From NCBI GenBank assembly GCA_003385605.1, contig QQUU01000004.1:1-64000 (forward strand): a stretch of 64,000 nucleotides of DNA, read 5' to 3'. A program made the translations under genes and the position numbers. Positions 7,805 through 16,873 of this stretch are shown here, piece by piece (position 1 is the stretch's first letter; every line of letters starts with the position of its first letter). The notes beneath the pieces are model-generated. The model saw only the letters and a program-made list of their open reading frames with translations. It made no database searches and was not told where the DNA came from. The DNA is from Bacteroidota bacterium (GTDB lineage: Bacteria; Bacteroidota; Bacteroidia; Flavobacteriales; Schleiferiaceae).

Positions 7805-10012
7805 TTAGCGGGCATCCATAATGGTGACCGTACCATTGATGACGTATTGATACTCATCGGCGGCATTGATTAACTCAATGGTGTAGAAGTACACTCCATC
7901 AGCTAACTTCACATTGTTTTGGTTGGTTCCTCTCCACGGATTAGAGTTGTCGTAGAGCGGTTCACTTTGCCATACGCGGTCACCCCATCTGTTGAAGATA
8001 GTGACCTGACTAAGGTCTTCGTAATCTTCTACGTATTGAAGGATAAACTCATCGTTTACGTTGTCGCCGTTTGGCGTAATAAAGTTTGGCACTACCACAG
8101 TATCTGGTACTGGAGGCGTAGTCACGATGATTGGCAAACAGTTTGAGTAGGCGGTGTATACTGTATCGCCTGGGTTGGTTGTACGAACACAAACGCGGTA
8201 TTCACCCGGAACGAGTTCTACAAACATTTCATACGTTGTATCGGGCGCAACTACAGGGTTTTGTGGCGAGCTTACGTGATCGTGCACAAACTCCTGCATC
8301 CAAGTACCATTTACTTTTTCTTGCAGTACAACAGTGTAGCTGTCTACTGGCCAAGCATTGTAGGTATTCCAGATAAGGTTGATCGCATTGGTATCAGGAT
8401 CAACGATAGGTACGATACCATTGTCTCTCTGTAAGAGGATGCTGTGTGCATCGCCTGTAGGACCCTGCATATCATCATTCAACTTCATATCGACGCGATA
8501 GTCGTAGCTGTCTTGATCGACTTTAATGAAACCAATCTGACCGTCTTTAAAGTCGTACTTGTACTGGTTGAATACTGTACCCACCTTGTTCCACTGTGTC
8601 TGGCCTGGATCCTTGCGGAAGATTTGCCATTCTTGGAATAGGTAGTTCGGGTACGATGAAGTATCAGCACTCCATTCAATCACCGGATTTTTATCGTCTT
8701 CAATGGTTACGTTTTCCAACTGGTAGTCCGCGTTGAAACAGCCTTCTACATTTAGCTGGATGGTATCAAATTCGTTCATTGGGAAACCACACTTGTTCAA
8801 GAGCGTGTTTCCATCGTTACCCACCTTAGAATACAAGAAGTATTTACCGTTCTTGGTAAGTGGTTTGAACAGTTTGATGGTCATCTGAGAAGCCTCAAAG
8901 TTGTTATCACAGTTCGCAGTGATGGACTCAATAGCTAACGGCTGACCGTCAGGCTTCGTCAAACGGAAATCTGTACCGTCAGGAGAGATAGAACTACAAT
9001 CCAACTTCACAGCGAATTTCAATGTCACTGAAGAATCCAAACAGTTGTAATCTACTGTTGGCAGACCATTTACTGGATCTTGGTACATGCCTGGTGCTTG
9101 GTAATCAAGCTGTACACCCGCTTGAGCAAGTGGTGTACACACAGAAGCGATGGCAATCTGCATATCACGGTTTACCTCACCAATCTTACGCCACACATAC
9201 AAGGTAGAGTCATAACGGTACTCATCTACGGTTACTGCCATTACGTCAATCTCAATAGCAGACGGTTTGAAAGTAATCAAACCTGTAGAAGGGTTCATGT
9301 ACAATGAGTTTGCTGGGTTTGTTGTAATCGGTTGATCATACGTCCAACCTGCAGCGTAAGGAATATTCGTTGGCGAACAAGACCCTGAAGCACCTGCCTT
9401 AACGTGTGAAATACGGTAGTAAATAGAATCACCGTCTGGCTCAACAACACTCTGCTTCCAGTTGAAAGTACGACCTGTACAGAATGCACGTACTGGCTCA
9501 CTAACGAATTCCGGGCTGTTGTTTTGACCAATCTGGTTGTTCAGCTTTGCTTCAATGTAGAAGCCTTGTGATGATGGGTTGGTGATGTTGTCTACCGCTG
9601 GGTTACGACAACATGTACTAAATGCAAACGTCCAATCCGGCGCATTACCTGGTAGTGTGATTTCACCTTCGTAAAGCATTACGTTGATGGTTACCCCAGC
9701 ATTCGTACTGCTCACACAGTCGAAAAGTGTTGGAGCCACTACCCCTGAACCACCTGTAGTACCTACCTCTGAAAGAGTAGCACTTACGGTAGCAAAGTTG
9801 GCGGAACAAGCGTATACTGTTGCAGAAGCTGGCAGGTTGATACCTGTCGCATCGCGGTACAGACGCATGGTAATTTTGTATTTGTGCGAGTTACCTGTGG
9901 AGCTGATGTATTCGTATTGAATATCACCACCTGCATTGTGCGAGGCCTCAGCGACGGTTGACATTCCTAAGAATGCGAACGCTAGAATAAAGAGACGAAT
10001 GACGTTTTTCAT
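7805..10012 (-). CDS. Secreted protein with T9SS type B (gliding motility-associated) sorting domain
   Basis: A cell-surface or secreted protein of about 735 residues. The signal peptide (MKNVIRLFILAFAF...AEAS) supports the ATG at 10012; an ATG at 10033 would add seven residues. The mature N-terminus starts with SHNAGGDIQYEYI, a pattern seen in large Bacteroidota adhesin-like proteins, followed by Ig/Fn3-like beta domains. The last ~85 residues are a CHU_C-type type B sorting domain: VPNFITPNGDNVNDEF, IFNRWGDRVWQS, 'LADGVYFYTIEL', 'GTVTIMDAR'. Such domains direct outer-membrane export by the T9SS and often release to the medium with PorP/SprF partners. No catalytic domain was recognised. The terminator immediately downstream makes it a single-gene unit. 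Confidence 0.9.
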   Translation of the reverse strand: MKNVIRLFILAFAFLGMSTVAEASHNAGGDIQYEYISSTGNSHKYKITMRLYRDATGINLPASATVYACSANFATVSATLSEVGTTGGSGVVAPTLFDCVSSTNAGVTINVMLYEGEITLPGNAPDWTFAFSTCCRNPAVDNITNPSSQGFYIEAKLNNQIGQNNSPEFVSEPVRAFCTGRTFNWKQSVVEPDGDSIYYRISHVKAGASGSCSPTNIPYAAGWTYDQPITTNPANSLYMNPSTGLITFKPSAIEIDVMAVTVDEYRYDSTLYVWRKIGEVNRDMQIAIASVCTPLAQAGVQLDYQAPGMYQDPVNGLPTVDYNCLDSSVTLKFAVKLDCSSISPDGTDFRLTKPDGQPLAIESITANCDNNFEASQMTIKLFKPLTKNGKYFLYSKVGNDGNTLLNKCGFPMNEFDTIQLNVEGCFNADYQLENVTIEDDKNPVIEWSADTSSYPNYLFQEWQIFRKDPGQTQWNKVGTVFNQYKYDFKDGQIGFIKVDQDSYDYRVDMKLNDDMQGPTGDAHSILLQRDNGIVPIVDPDTNAINLIWNTYNAWPVDSYTVVLQEKVNGTWMQEFVHDHVSSPQNPVVAPDTTYEMFVELVPGEYRVCVRTTNPGDTVYTAYSNCLPIIVTTPPVPDTVVVPNFITPNGDNVNDEFILQYVEDYEDLSQVTIFNRWGDRVWQSEPLYDNSNPWRGTNQNNVKLADGVYFYTIELINAADEYQYVINGTVTIMDAR

Positions 10013-10099
10013 GAGGTTGTTCTTCTTGTACATTTTTCAGTAGCATAAATATCTACATAATATTCTGCGAGAACAAGGAGAATGAGTAAACGAATCGAT

Positions 10100-10711
10100 T
10101 TACCGAGAAAGAAGTACGTAAAGGCTAAAAAAGCCCAGAACGCCACCGCTAAATAGTTCTCTGAGAGTATGGCGTTTAAGAGCTGTGCGTGCCCAAGCCA
10201 TGGCACCACAAAGGCCTACAAGTACTAGCATAGTGCCTAGGTTTCCGGCATTGTATTTTTCGAAGAGGGCGAGATACAACCCTGTAAATCCAGCTATTCC
10301 AGCCATGTGTGCACTACTCTTGAAAAAAGGAATAAGCACAGAGCTAACGACTAAAACAAAAGCACTGGCCAGCGTGCTATATATGATCTCCTTGGGTGCA
10401 CCCATATTCATCAAGATACGAGAGGTTAGGATGGCGCTAAACGCAGCGACTACATAAGGATATATGCGGTCTTGCTTTTTAATGAGGTGTACACTCTCAA
10501 TAATGCCCAATACGGTGAGTATGTAAATGACAAGCATGGGGATGAGGTAGGTGCCTGTGAACACGACAAACAGCACGCGCGCGATACTTTCGATGGCGAA
10601 AACATCAGGGTGTACAAACAGGATGTAGAATGCCCCGACGGTTGGAAGAATCCCTGGGTGCAATGCATAGCTCAACAGCTGAGCAAGAATATGTTTGAAG
10701 CTGTAGCGCAC
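10100..10711 (-). CDS. Integral membrane protein, PAP2-like
   Basis: A 203-residue protein with about five or six transmembrane helices (roughly residues 15-35, 42-65, 85-105, 112-132, 138-155 and 160-175). The segment 'KSSAHMAGIAGFTG' (about residues 131-144) resembles the second motif of type 2 phosphatidic acid phosphatases (SxHxxG), but the full three-motif set is not evident, so activity is uncertain. The start is GTG at 10711, overlapping the rpoN stop by one base (TAGTG), so it is translationally coupled to rpoN. It could be a lipid phosphatase relative or simply an uncharacterised membrane protein of Bacteroidota. Confidence 0.75.
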   Translation of the reverse strand: MRYSFKHILAQLLSYALHPGILPTVGAFYILFVHPDVFAIESIARVLFVVFTGTYLIPMLVIYILTVLGIIESVHLIKKQDRIYPYVVAAFSAILTSRILMNMGAPKEIIYSTLASAFVLVVSSVLIPFFKSSAHMAGIAGFTGLYLALFEKYNAGNLGTMLVLVGLCGAMAWARTALKRHTLRELFSGGVLGFFSLYVLLSR

Positions 10712-12153
10712 TAAAGTTCTTTTCGCATTCGGGCTACTGGAATGTCGAGTTGCTCACGGTATTTAGCGACCGTTCGACGCGCTATCGGATAGCCTTTTTC
10801 CTTAAGAATTGTCGCCAAGGCTTCGTCGGTTAAAGGTTTGCGCTTGTTCTCTTCAGCAACCACATCCTCTAAAATCTTTTTGATCTCTCTAGTGCTGACC
10901 TCTTCACCGTCGGCGTTGGTCATCGACTCTGAGAAAAATCGCTTGATGAGGAAAGTTCCGTAGGGCGTCTGAATGTATTTGTTGGAGGCAACGCGACTCA
11001 CTGTCGAGATATCCATTTCAATTTTTTCGGCAATGTCCTTGAGGATCATTGGCTTGAGTTTACGTTCGTCACCGGTCAAGAAATACTCACGTTGGTATTC
11101 GAGGATGGCCTCCATGGTAAACATGAGTGTCTGCTGACGCTGAACGATGGCTTCAATAAACCATTTGGCACTATCGAGCTTTTGCTTGACAAAAAGCTGC
11201 GCTTCTTTCTCTGACTTATTCTTCTGTCCGCTGGCCTTGTAATGCTCCAACATTTCACGGTATTTCGGACTAAGGCTTAGCTCTGGGGCATTCCGTCCAT
11301 TTAGGGTCAATTCCAGTTCGTCGTCAACAATCTTAAGGTTGTAATCCGGAATAACGTTTTCGGTAGGTCTGCTAAGGTTTGAGGAGCCGCCCGGTTTTGG
11401 GTTTAATCGGCCAATTTCCTCAATGGCTTCCTTCAGCTCATCTTCTTGGACACCCAAGCGGTCCATCAATTTTTGATAATGGCGCTTGACGAAAATATCA
11501 AAGTAGTCCTCTAGGATACTCAAGGCAAGGTTGACGCGCAGCGACGGAGTTTTACGTTCTAGTTGAAGGACCAAACATTCCTGTAAATCGCGGCCACCGA
11601 CACCTGCAGGGTCTAAGTCCTGGATGATCATCAGCAGGCGCTCCAGCTCCTTTTCATCCGTGAACACACCTTGTGAAAAGGCGAGGTCATCAACGATATC
11701 TTCCATGGAACGGCGAAGAATACCGTCGTCATCAATGGTACCTACTAAGTAAATGGCCAATTCAAGCTCCTCTTCGCTCAAGTTGCGCAACCGCAGTTGG
11801 CTAATGAGACTTTCATGAAAACTTTCACTGACAACCACCGGAGCTTCGTACAATTCATCGTCTACACTGAAGTTGTTGGCTCTAGTCCGGTATTCTGGGA
11901 TATCATCGTCGCGGAGATAGTCGTCCCAGTTGATCTCTTCCATACTGTCGCGAACTTCGCGGTCGTCGGAATTATCATTTTCGAAGTTATCCTCTTGCTT
12001 TTCCCTACCTTCGTTTAGAGCTGGATTTTCTTCCAACTCCTGTTTGATGCGCGCTTCCAGACTTTGTGTCGGTAGCTGCACCAACTTCATGAGCTGAATC
12101 TGTTGAGGACTCAGCTTCTGTTGAAGTTTTTGCGATAGGGTTTGCTTTAACAT
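10711..12153 (-). CDS. rpoN: RNA polymerase sigma-54 factor
   Basis: Sigma-54, 480 residues, the alternative factor that recognises -24/-12 promoters and needs an AAA+ activator. Region I at the N-terminus is glutamine-rich and leucine-rich (LSQKLQQKLSPQQIQLMKLVQLP), followed by an acidic region II (about residues 45-75), the core-binding region, and the diagnostic RpoN box ARRTVAKYREQL near the C-terminus (about residues 455-466). It lies 21 bases after asnS on the same strand and overlaps the next membrane protein gene by one base, so the three are likely one operon. No activator is encoded in the window. Confidence 0.97.
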   Translation of the reverse strand: MLKQTLSQKLQQKLSPQQIQLMKLVQLPTQSLEARIKQELEENPALNEGREKQEDNFENDNSDDREVRDSMEEINWDDYLRDDDIPEYRTRANNFSVDDELYEAPVVVSESFHESLISQLRLRNLSEEELELAIYLVGTIDDDGILRRSMEDIVDDLAFSQGVFTDEKELERLLMIIQDLDPAGVGGRDLQECLVLQLERKTPSLRVNLALSILEDYFDIFVKRHYQKLMDRLGVQEDELKEAIEEIGRLNPKPGGSSNLSRPTENVIPDYNLKIVDDELELTLNGRNAPELSLSPKYREMLEHYKASGQKNKSEKEAQLFVKQKLDSAKWFIEAIVQRQQTLMFTMEAILEYQREYFLTGDERKLKPMILKDIAEKIEMDISTVSRVASNKYIQTPYGTFLIKRFFSESMTNADGEEVSTREIKKILEDVVAEENKRKPLTDEALATILKEKGYPIARRTVAKYREQLDIPVARMRKEL

Positions 12154-12174
12154 AGGTTAGGGGTGGGAGGTCGT

Positions 12175-13578
12175 TTAAAAGTTGGCGCTTTTTGGCGCAC
12201 GTGGGAACGGGATAACATCACGGATGTTACCCATGCCTGTTGCGAACAAGACCAAGCGCTCAAAGCCTAATCCAAATCCGCTGTGGACACATGTTCCAAA
12301 CTTGCGTGTCTCGAGGTACCACCACAGTTCTTCTTCAGGGATACCGACATCTGCGACTTTTTGCTTGAGGACATCGTAGCGCTCCTCACGCTGTGAGCCG
12401 CCGACAATCTCGCCAATGCCTGGGAATAATATGTCCATGGCACGAACGGTTTTCTCGTCTTCGTTCAAGCGCATATAGAAGGCCTTGATGTTGGCCGGAT
12501 AATCAAACAACACCACTGGTGCTTTGAAGTGCTTTTCAACGAGGTAGCGCTCGTGCTCGCTTTGTAAATCTGCCCCCCATTCGTTAATGAGGTATTTGAA
12601 TTTCTTCTTCTTATTCGGTTTACAGTTGCGCAGGATTTCGATAGCTTCAGTGTAGCTCAAGCGCACGAAGTCGTTGCTTACTACGAACTCGAGCTTTTCG
12701 ATAAGTCCTTGTTCTGAGCGTTCGTTCTGCGGTTTTGTTTTCTGCTCGTCTGCAAAACGCTTGTCGAGGAATTCAAGGTCAGCACGGCAGTTGTCTAAGA
12801 CATACTGAATGGTGTATTTCAAGAAGTCCTCTGCCAGATCCATGTTCATTTCCAGATCGAAGAATGCCATCTCAGGCTCGATCATCCAGAACTCTGCAAG
12901 GTGACGCGTTGTGTTTGAGTTTTCAGCACGGAATGTAGGGCCGAAGGTGTAGATTTTTCCTAATCCCATTGCCCCCAGTTCTCCTTCGAGTTGGCCACTC
13001 ACGGTGAGGTGCGTTTCTTTTCCGAAGAAGTCTTCACTGCTATCTTGATCTGTGCCGTTTGGTAGTGTAGTAACACGGAACATTTCGCCTGCACCTTCGG
13101 CATCCGATCCAGTAATGATTGGGCTGTGCCAGTTGAAGAAGCCTTCTTTGTTGAAGTAGTTGTGGATCGCAAACGACAGGGCGTGACGAATACGGAATAC
13201 GGCACCAAAGGTGTTCGTACGAGGACGCAGGTGTGCAATCTCACGCAAGAATTCAAGGCTGTGTTTTTTCGGTTGAAGTGGGTATTCCTCTACAGGAGCA
13301 TCCCCTAAAATCTCAAAAGACTGTACGTTGATTTCAACGCTTTGACCTTTCCCTTGGCTCTCCACAAGTTCACCAGTAACTGCTAAACAAGCACCTGTGG
13401 TGATGCGCTTGAGCTGGTTTTCATCTTCATTCTCGAAGTCTACCACACATTGTAGGTTGGCCAATGCAGACCCGTCGTTAAGGGCGATGAATCTATTGCT
13501 TCTAAAGCTGCGTACCCATCCTTTAACTGTAATGACACTGCCTAATGTCGGCTCTTGTAAGATTTTCGAAATGCTCAT
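12175..13578 (-). CDS. asnS: Asparagine--tRNA ligase
   Basis: A class IIb aminoacyl-tRNA synthetase of 467 residues that charges tRNA-Asn. An N-terminal OB-fold (about residues 1-110, '[17 protein letters not shown]') binds the anticodon; the catalytic domain has motif 2 near [22 protein letters not shown] and motif 3 in [15 protein letters not shown], and ends with the characteristic [15 protein letters not shown]. The ATG at 13578 is the first start. Its presence with the usual length argues that this organism makes Asn-tRNA directly. It is the first gene of the asnS-rpoN-membrane protein unit. Confidence 0.97.
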   Translation of the reverse strand: MSISKILQEPTLGSVITVKGWVRSFRSNRFIALNDGSALANLQCVVDFENEDENQLKRITTGACLAVTGELVESQGKGQSVEINVQSFEILGDAPVEEYPLQPKKHSLEFLREIAHLRPRTNTFGAVFRIRHALSFAIHNYFNKEGFFNWHSPIITGSDAEGAGEMFRVTTLPNGTDQDSSEDFFGKETHLTVSGQLEGELGAMGLGKIYTFGPTFRAENSNTTRHLAEFWMIEPEMAFFDLEMNMDLAEDFLKYTIQYVLDNCRADLEFLDKRFADEQKTKPQNERSEQGLIEKLEFVVSNDFVRLSYTEAIEILRNCKPNKKKKFKYLINEWGADLQSEHERYLVEKHFKAPVVLFDYPANIKAFYMRLNEDEKTVRAMDILFPGIGEIVGGSQREERYDVLKQKVADVGIPEEELWWYLETRKFGTCVHSGFGLGFERLVLFATGMGNIRDVIPFPRAPKSANF

Positions 13579-13765
13579 TCTTCGTGTTGTTTGCTACAAA
13601 TATGCACCAAGTAGCCCATTTAAAATACGATTTTTCCGTAAAAATCATTACTTACTCAACATTATGGCACAAAAATTGTTGCAAGAGGGAAACCCAGGAA
13701 ACGATTTATGGATATTTCGTTTCCGAAGTGAAGTAAAACGGCCTCCGTACTTACCCTAACGACGA
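13579..13765. other. Divergent intergenic region between asnS and the efflux operon
   Basis: This 187-base, AT-rich gap must carry the promoters of asnS (leftward) and the TetR efflux operon (rightward). It contains the inverted repeat listed separately at 13697-13724. On the asnS side, CATATTTG on the minus strand (about 13605-13612) is one base off the -7 consensus. A sigma-54-like sequence near 13665 is discussed and rejected elsewhere. Confidence 0.5.
13697..13724. promoter_or_regulatory. Probable TetR operator (28-bp inverted repeat)
   Basis: GGAAACGA at 13697-13704 and its exact reverse complement TCGTTTCC at 13717-13724 flank a 12-base spacer, in which three more positions also pair. 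The repeat lies 41 bases before the ATG of the TetR-type repressor gene. Perfect 8-base arms and this position are what an autoregulatory TetR operator would look like; binding is inferred. Confidence 0.6.
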
Positions 13766-14383
13766 ATGAGCATTACTGCAAACGCTGTAAAAATTTTTGC
13801 CACTGGATTCGAGCTTTTTAAAAAGTTTGGAATCAAGGCAGTTACCATGGAACAAATTTCCAGTGCCTGTGGAATTTCTAAAAAGACGCTCTACAAATTC
13901 GTGGCGAACAAACCCGATTTTCTCTTTCAATCCTTCAGCTTTTTTGCCCAAAGCATGGAAGGCATTCTGTATGAAGTTCTCGAGAAAAACGGGGGCAACG
14001 CCATTGATGACCTCTTTGCTATTGAGCGCTTTGCTGAAAAGCATATGCGCGGCGATGAGGACCGATTGATAGGACAGCTGGAGCAGTACTACCCGGAATT
14101 GGCCCCGCGATTAAAGAAGAAGCGCGAGGAGCTCGTATTCAAGATCACCCAAGACAATTTGAGAAAGGGGATGAATGAAGGCCTGTACCGTCAAGACATT
14201 GCGGTAGACCACATCACTATTCTGTATTATGGCCACATTTTGGCGACTCACGAAAACAATATTGCCGAGCGACCCGCGGACCTTGACGAGTTACGTCAAA
14301 CAAGCCTCAGGTACCACATCAGAGGGATAGCCTCCGACAAAGGAATTCAATATTTAAATCAAATAATAAACAACGAAGAATGA
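13766..14383 (+). CDS. TetR/AcrR family transcriptional regulator
   Basis: A 205-residue regulator. The N-terminal helix-turn-helix is clear (VTMEQISSACGISKKTLYKFVANKPDFL, about residues 27-54); the helical C-terminal half would bind a ligand and dimerise. It is the first gene of the efflux operon and its stop overlaps tolC-like start by four bases (ATGA), so it is likely an autoregulated local repressor of the pump, released by a pump substrate. The inverted repeat at 13697-13724 is the likely operator. Confidence 0.92.
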   Translation: MSITANAVKIFATGFELFKKFGIKAVTMEQISSACGISKKTLYKFVANKPDFLFQSFSFFAQSMEGILYEVLEKNGGNAIDDLFAIERFAEKHMRGDEDRLIGQLEQYYPELAPRLKKKREELVFKITQDNLRKGMNEGLYRQDIAVDHITILYYGHILATHENNIAERPADLDELRQTSLRYHIRGIASDKGIQYLNQIINNEE

Positions 14384-15708
14384 GAAAACTAGGATTGCTC
14401 TTTCTGTCTTTGTGCTTGTCTAGCACCGTAAGTGCTCAAGAGAAATTCACCTTGGCTTTGGCCCAGGAGTATGCGCTTGACCATGCCTACGGTGTACAGA
14501 TTGCCAAGCTTGAGATAGAGCGTGCCAAACAAATTTACCGTCAGAACCTCGCTTACGGTTTGCCTCAGGCATCGGCCAGTGGACAATACATCTATAATGT
14601 CGAGCTTGGTGCTTTAGTGACAGATTTTAACGGTGATGGTGTTTTAGACGAGTTAGTATTCGGTACGGACTACCAAGCACAGGCCGGTTTAGCGGTGAAC
14701 CAGTTGATTTTCGACGGATCTTATGTCGTTGGACTAATGGCAGCTAAAGTTCTCAAAGACGGTGCTTCTATCGGTATGGAGCAGAGCAAAGCCGAACTGA
14801 AAAGAGAAGTGGCGAAGGCCTACCATCTGGCGTTGTTGAGCGAGGAGAGCATTGGCGTATTGAAGGCGAACGAAGGCTATTTGCAAGATCTCGCATTTGA
14901 AATGGAAAAAATGAACGAGGCGGGTTTAGTGTCTAAAGCAGATGCTGATCAAATGATGCTCAACTACAATAACATCAAGAATGCCGTTCGCTATGCGGAA
15001 GGTCAAGCGAAAGTGGCGAAGATGCTTCTCAAGCTACAGATGGGCTTTCCAGTTCAGCAGGAGATTCTTTTGGCAGACAACATGGAAGCTTTAGTCGTAG
15101 ATGCAGCAGCAGCCTCAGCAATGGCCGATATAGCTTTTGACCCTACGAAAACCGTTGACTACTTGGGTATGGAAAACCAGGTAGAGGGTGCAGAGCTTCA
15201 ATTGCTAAATCAGAAATTGGGGTATCTGCCTTCTATAGGTGTGAGCTACCAGAACAACATCCAATACATGAGTGGTGAGGCCAATATTTTCGGAGATGAC
15301 GCAGTAGATATTCCGAGTAGCTTGGTGGCTGGGAATATCAGCATCCCATTATTCACCTCGGGCAACGGACGCGCCAAGGTGCAGGAAGCAAAGATTCAGC
15401 GCGATCAAGCAAAGATTGGATTACAGCAAATGGAAGACGGTTTGGTGATGCAGCATGCAGCGCTAGTGAATGACTTCTATCAAGGTATTGCAGATTATCT
15501 CGCCCAGAAAGAAAGCGCAGCATTGGCAAAGCGCATTCGCGATCAGAGAAGGTTGGAATACAAAGAGGGAATGACATCTTCGATGGAATTGACGCAGAGT
15601 GAAGCACAATACCAAGAGGCTTTACAGGCCAAATTTATGGCTGCCCAGAATGCCTTGGACAAGAAGTCCGAACTGGAATATTTGATGACTAAACAAACAC
15701 AGAAATAA
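14380..15708 (+). CDS. TolC family outer membrane efflux protein
   Basis: The outer-membrane channel of a tripartite RND pump, 442 residues. It has a signal peptide (LFLSLCLSSTVSAQ, cleavage near residue 20) and the repeated helix-rich OEP structure of TolC: long alpha-helical stretches (about residues 110-225 and 335-440) between short strand regions containing 'YLPSIGVSYQNN' and 'GNISIPLFTSGN'. Its start overlaps the tetR stop (ATGA), and the adaptor gene follows after nine bases. The substrate cannot be predicted. Confidence 0.92.
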   Translation: MRKLGLLFLSLCLSSTVSAQEKFTLALAQEYALDHAYGVQIAKLEIERAKQIYRQNLAYGLPQASASGQYIYNVELGALVTDFNGDGVLDELVFGTDYQAQAGLAVNQLIFDGSYVVGLMAAKVLKDGASIGMEQSKAELKREVAKAYHLALLSEESIGVLKANEGYLQDLAFEMEKMNEAGLVSKADADQMMLNYNNIKNAVRYAEGQAKVAKMLLKLQMGFPVQQEILLADNMEALVVDAAAASAMADIAFDPTKTVDYLGMENQVEGAELQLLNQKLGYLPSIGVSYQNNIQYMSGEANIFGDDAVDIPSSLVAGNISIPLFTSGNGRAKVQEAKIQRDQAKIGLQQMEDGLVMQHAALVNDFYQGIADYLAQKESAALAKRIRDQRRLEYKEGMTSSMELTQSEAQYQEALQAKFMAAQNALDKKSELEYLMTKQTQK

Positions 15709-15717
15709 GAACAGGAC

Positions 15718-16851
15718 ATGAAAAAAGTAGTATTCATTTTAAGCAGTATTGCACTTGTAGCATGTGGGGCGCCAGAGGAGATGGGCACCATGGATGAGCT
15801 AAAGTCTAAGAAAGAGGCATTGGTTTCTTCACGTGATAGCATCAGTGCTCTTATTTCTGAAGTTGAGCTTCAATTGGCGGCACTCGATACCAACAAAGTA
15901 TACGATGTAGTGACTTCAAAGTCGGTAGAGCCAAGTATGTTCTTGCACTACTTCGACGTCTTCGGTATGGTTGAGGCAGATAAGAGCATCAATTTATACA
16001 CGACGGCCAGCGGTACTGTAAAGAAGATTTACGTGAAGAACGGACAGTCTGTGAAGAAGGGCCAATTGCTATTGTCCCTAGATACAGATATCATGATGTC
16101 TTCGTTGGCAGAGTTGCAGACTGGATTGGAATTGGCCAAGACGGTTTTTGAAAAACAACAGCGCCTTTGGATGGACCAGCAGATTGGTTCTGAAATTCAA
16201 TACTTGCAAGCCAAGAATAACTATGATGGTTTGGTGCAAAAGGTGAAAACCTTGAAGGAGCAGATTGAGCTGAGCGAAATTCGCGCGCCTTTTGCTGGGT
16301 CTATCGACAACATCTTCGCAAAAGAAGGTCAGTTGGCGGGTCCACAGATGCCTGCCATTCGTTTGGTGAACACATCGGGGGTATATGTAAAAGCTGATGT
16401 TCCTGAAAGCTACGCGAATCGTGTGCACGTAGGAACTCCAGCGAGTGTAGCCTTTACTTCTATGGATTATGAAGTTTCTGCAGAGGTGCTACAGGTGGGC
16501 CAATTCATTCAAGAAGGCAACCGCACATTCTCCATCAATGTAAGCTTGCCTGAGGCGAACGGTGTGAAGCCGAACCAGATGGTGCATGTTGCACTTCAGG
16601 ATTACAGAAACGACGAAGCGTTGACCGTTCCAGCGAGTCTAGTGCAACAGGATGTCGAAGGCAATGACTTCATCTACACCTTGAAAAATATGGAAGGAAC
16701 AGACCGTTACCAGGTCGTGAAAACGTGGGTAACTACAGGTCTAACTTTTGAAGGCAACACAGAGATTGTTTCAGGCCTAGAGGCGGGAATGATGGTTGTA
16801 GATAAAGGATCGCGTAGCGTTCGTACAGGTCAAGAAGTAGTATTGGGTTAA
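15718..16851 (+). CDS. RND efflux periplasmic adaptor (membrane fusion) lipoprotein
   Basis: A 377-residue periplasmic adaptor linking the RND pump and the TolC channel. A lipobox (IALVAC, Cys about residue 16) predicts attachment to a membrane by lipid. The order is a short coiled coil (about 25-55), a biotinyl-lipoyl-like half (SGTVKKIYVKNGQSVKKGQLLLSLD, about 98-122), an alpha-hairpin (about 125-180), the second lipoyl half (IRAPFAGSIDNIFAKEGQLAG), then beta-barrel and membrane-proximal domains. The extra N-terminal coiled coil ahead of the first lipoyl half is common in Bacteroidota adaptors. Confidence 0.93.
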   Translation: MKKVVFILSSIALVACGAPEEMGTMDELKSKKEALVSSRDSISALISEVELQLAALDTNKVYDVVTSKSVEPSMFLHYFDVFGMVEADKSINLYTTASGTVKKIYVKNGQSVKKGQLLLSLDTDIMMSSLAELQTGLELAKTVFEKQQRLWMDQQIGSEIQYLQAKNNYDGLVQKVKTLKEQIELSEIRAPFAGSIDNIFAKEGQLAGPQMPAIRLVNTSGVYVKADVPESYANRVHVGTPASVAFTSMDYEVSAEVLQVGQFIQEGNRTFSINVSLPEANGVKPNQMVHVALQDYRNDEALTVPASLVQQDVEGNDFIYTLKNMEGTDRYQVVKTWVTTGLTFEGNTEIVSGLEAGMMVVDKGSRSVRTGQEVVLG

Positions 16852-16873
16852 TCCCTAAATCGATCCAAACAAC

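Noticed and set aside
13665-13682. Sigma-54-like sequence TGGCAC-N5-TTGTTGC upstream of the efflux operon
   Set aside because: The -24 part fits, but the base that should be the invariant C of the -12 GC is T; the next GC is three bases too far. No AAA+ activator gene is nearby.
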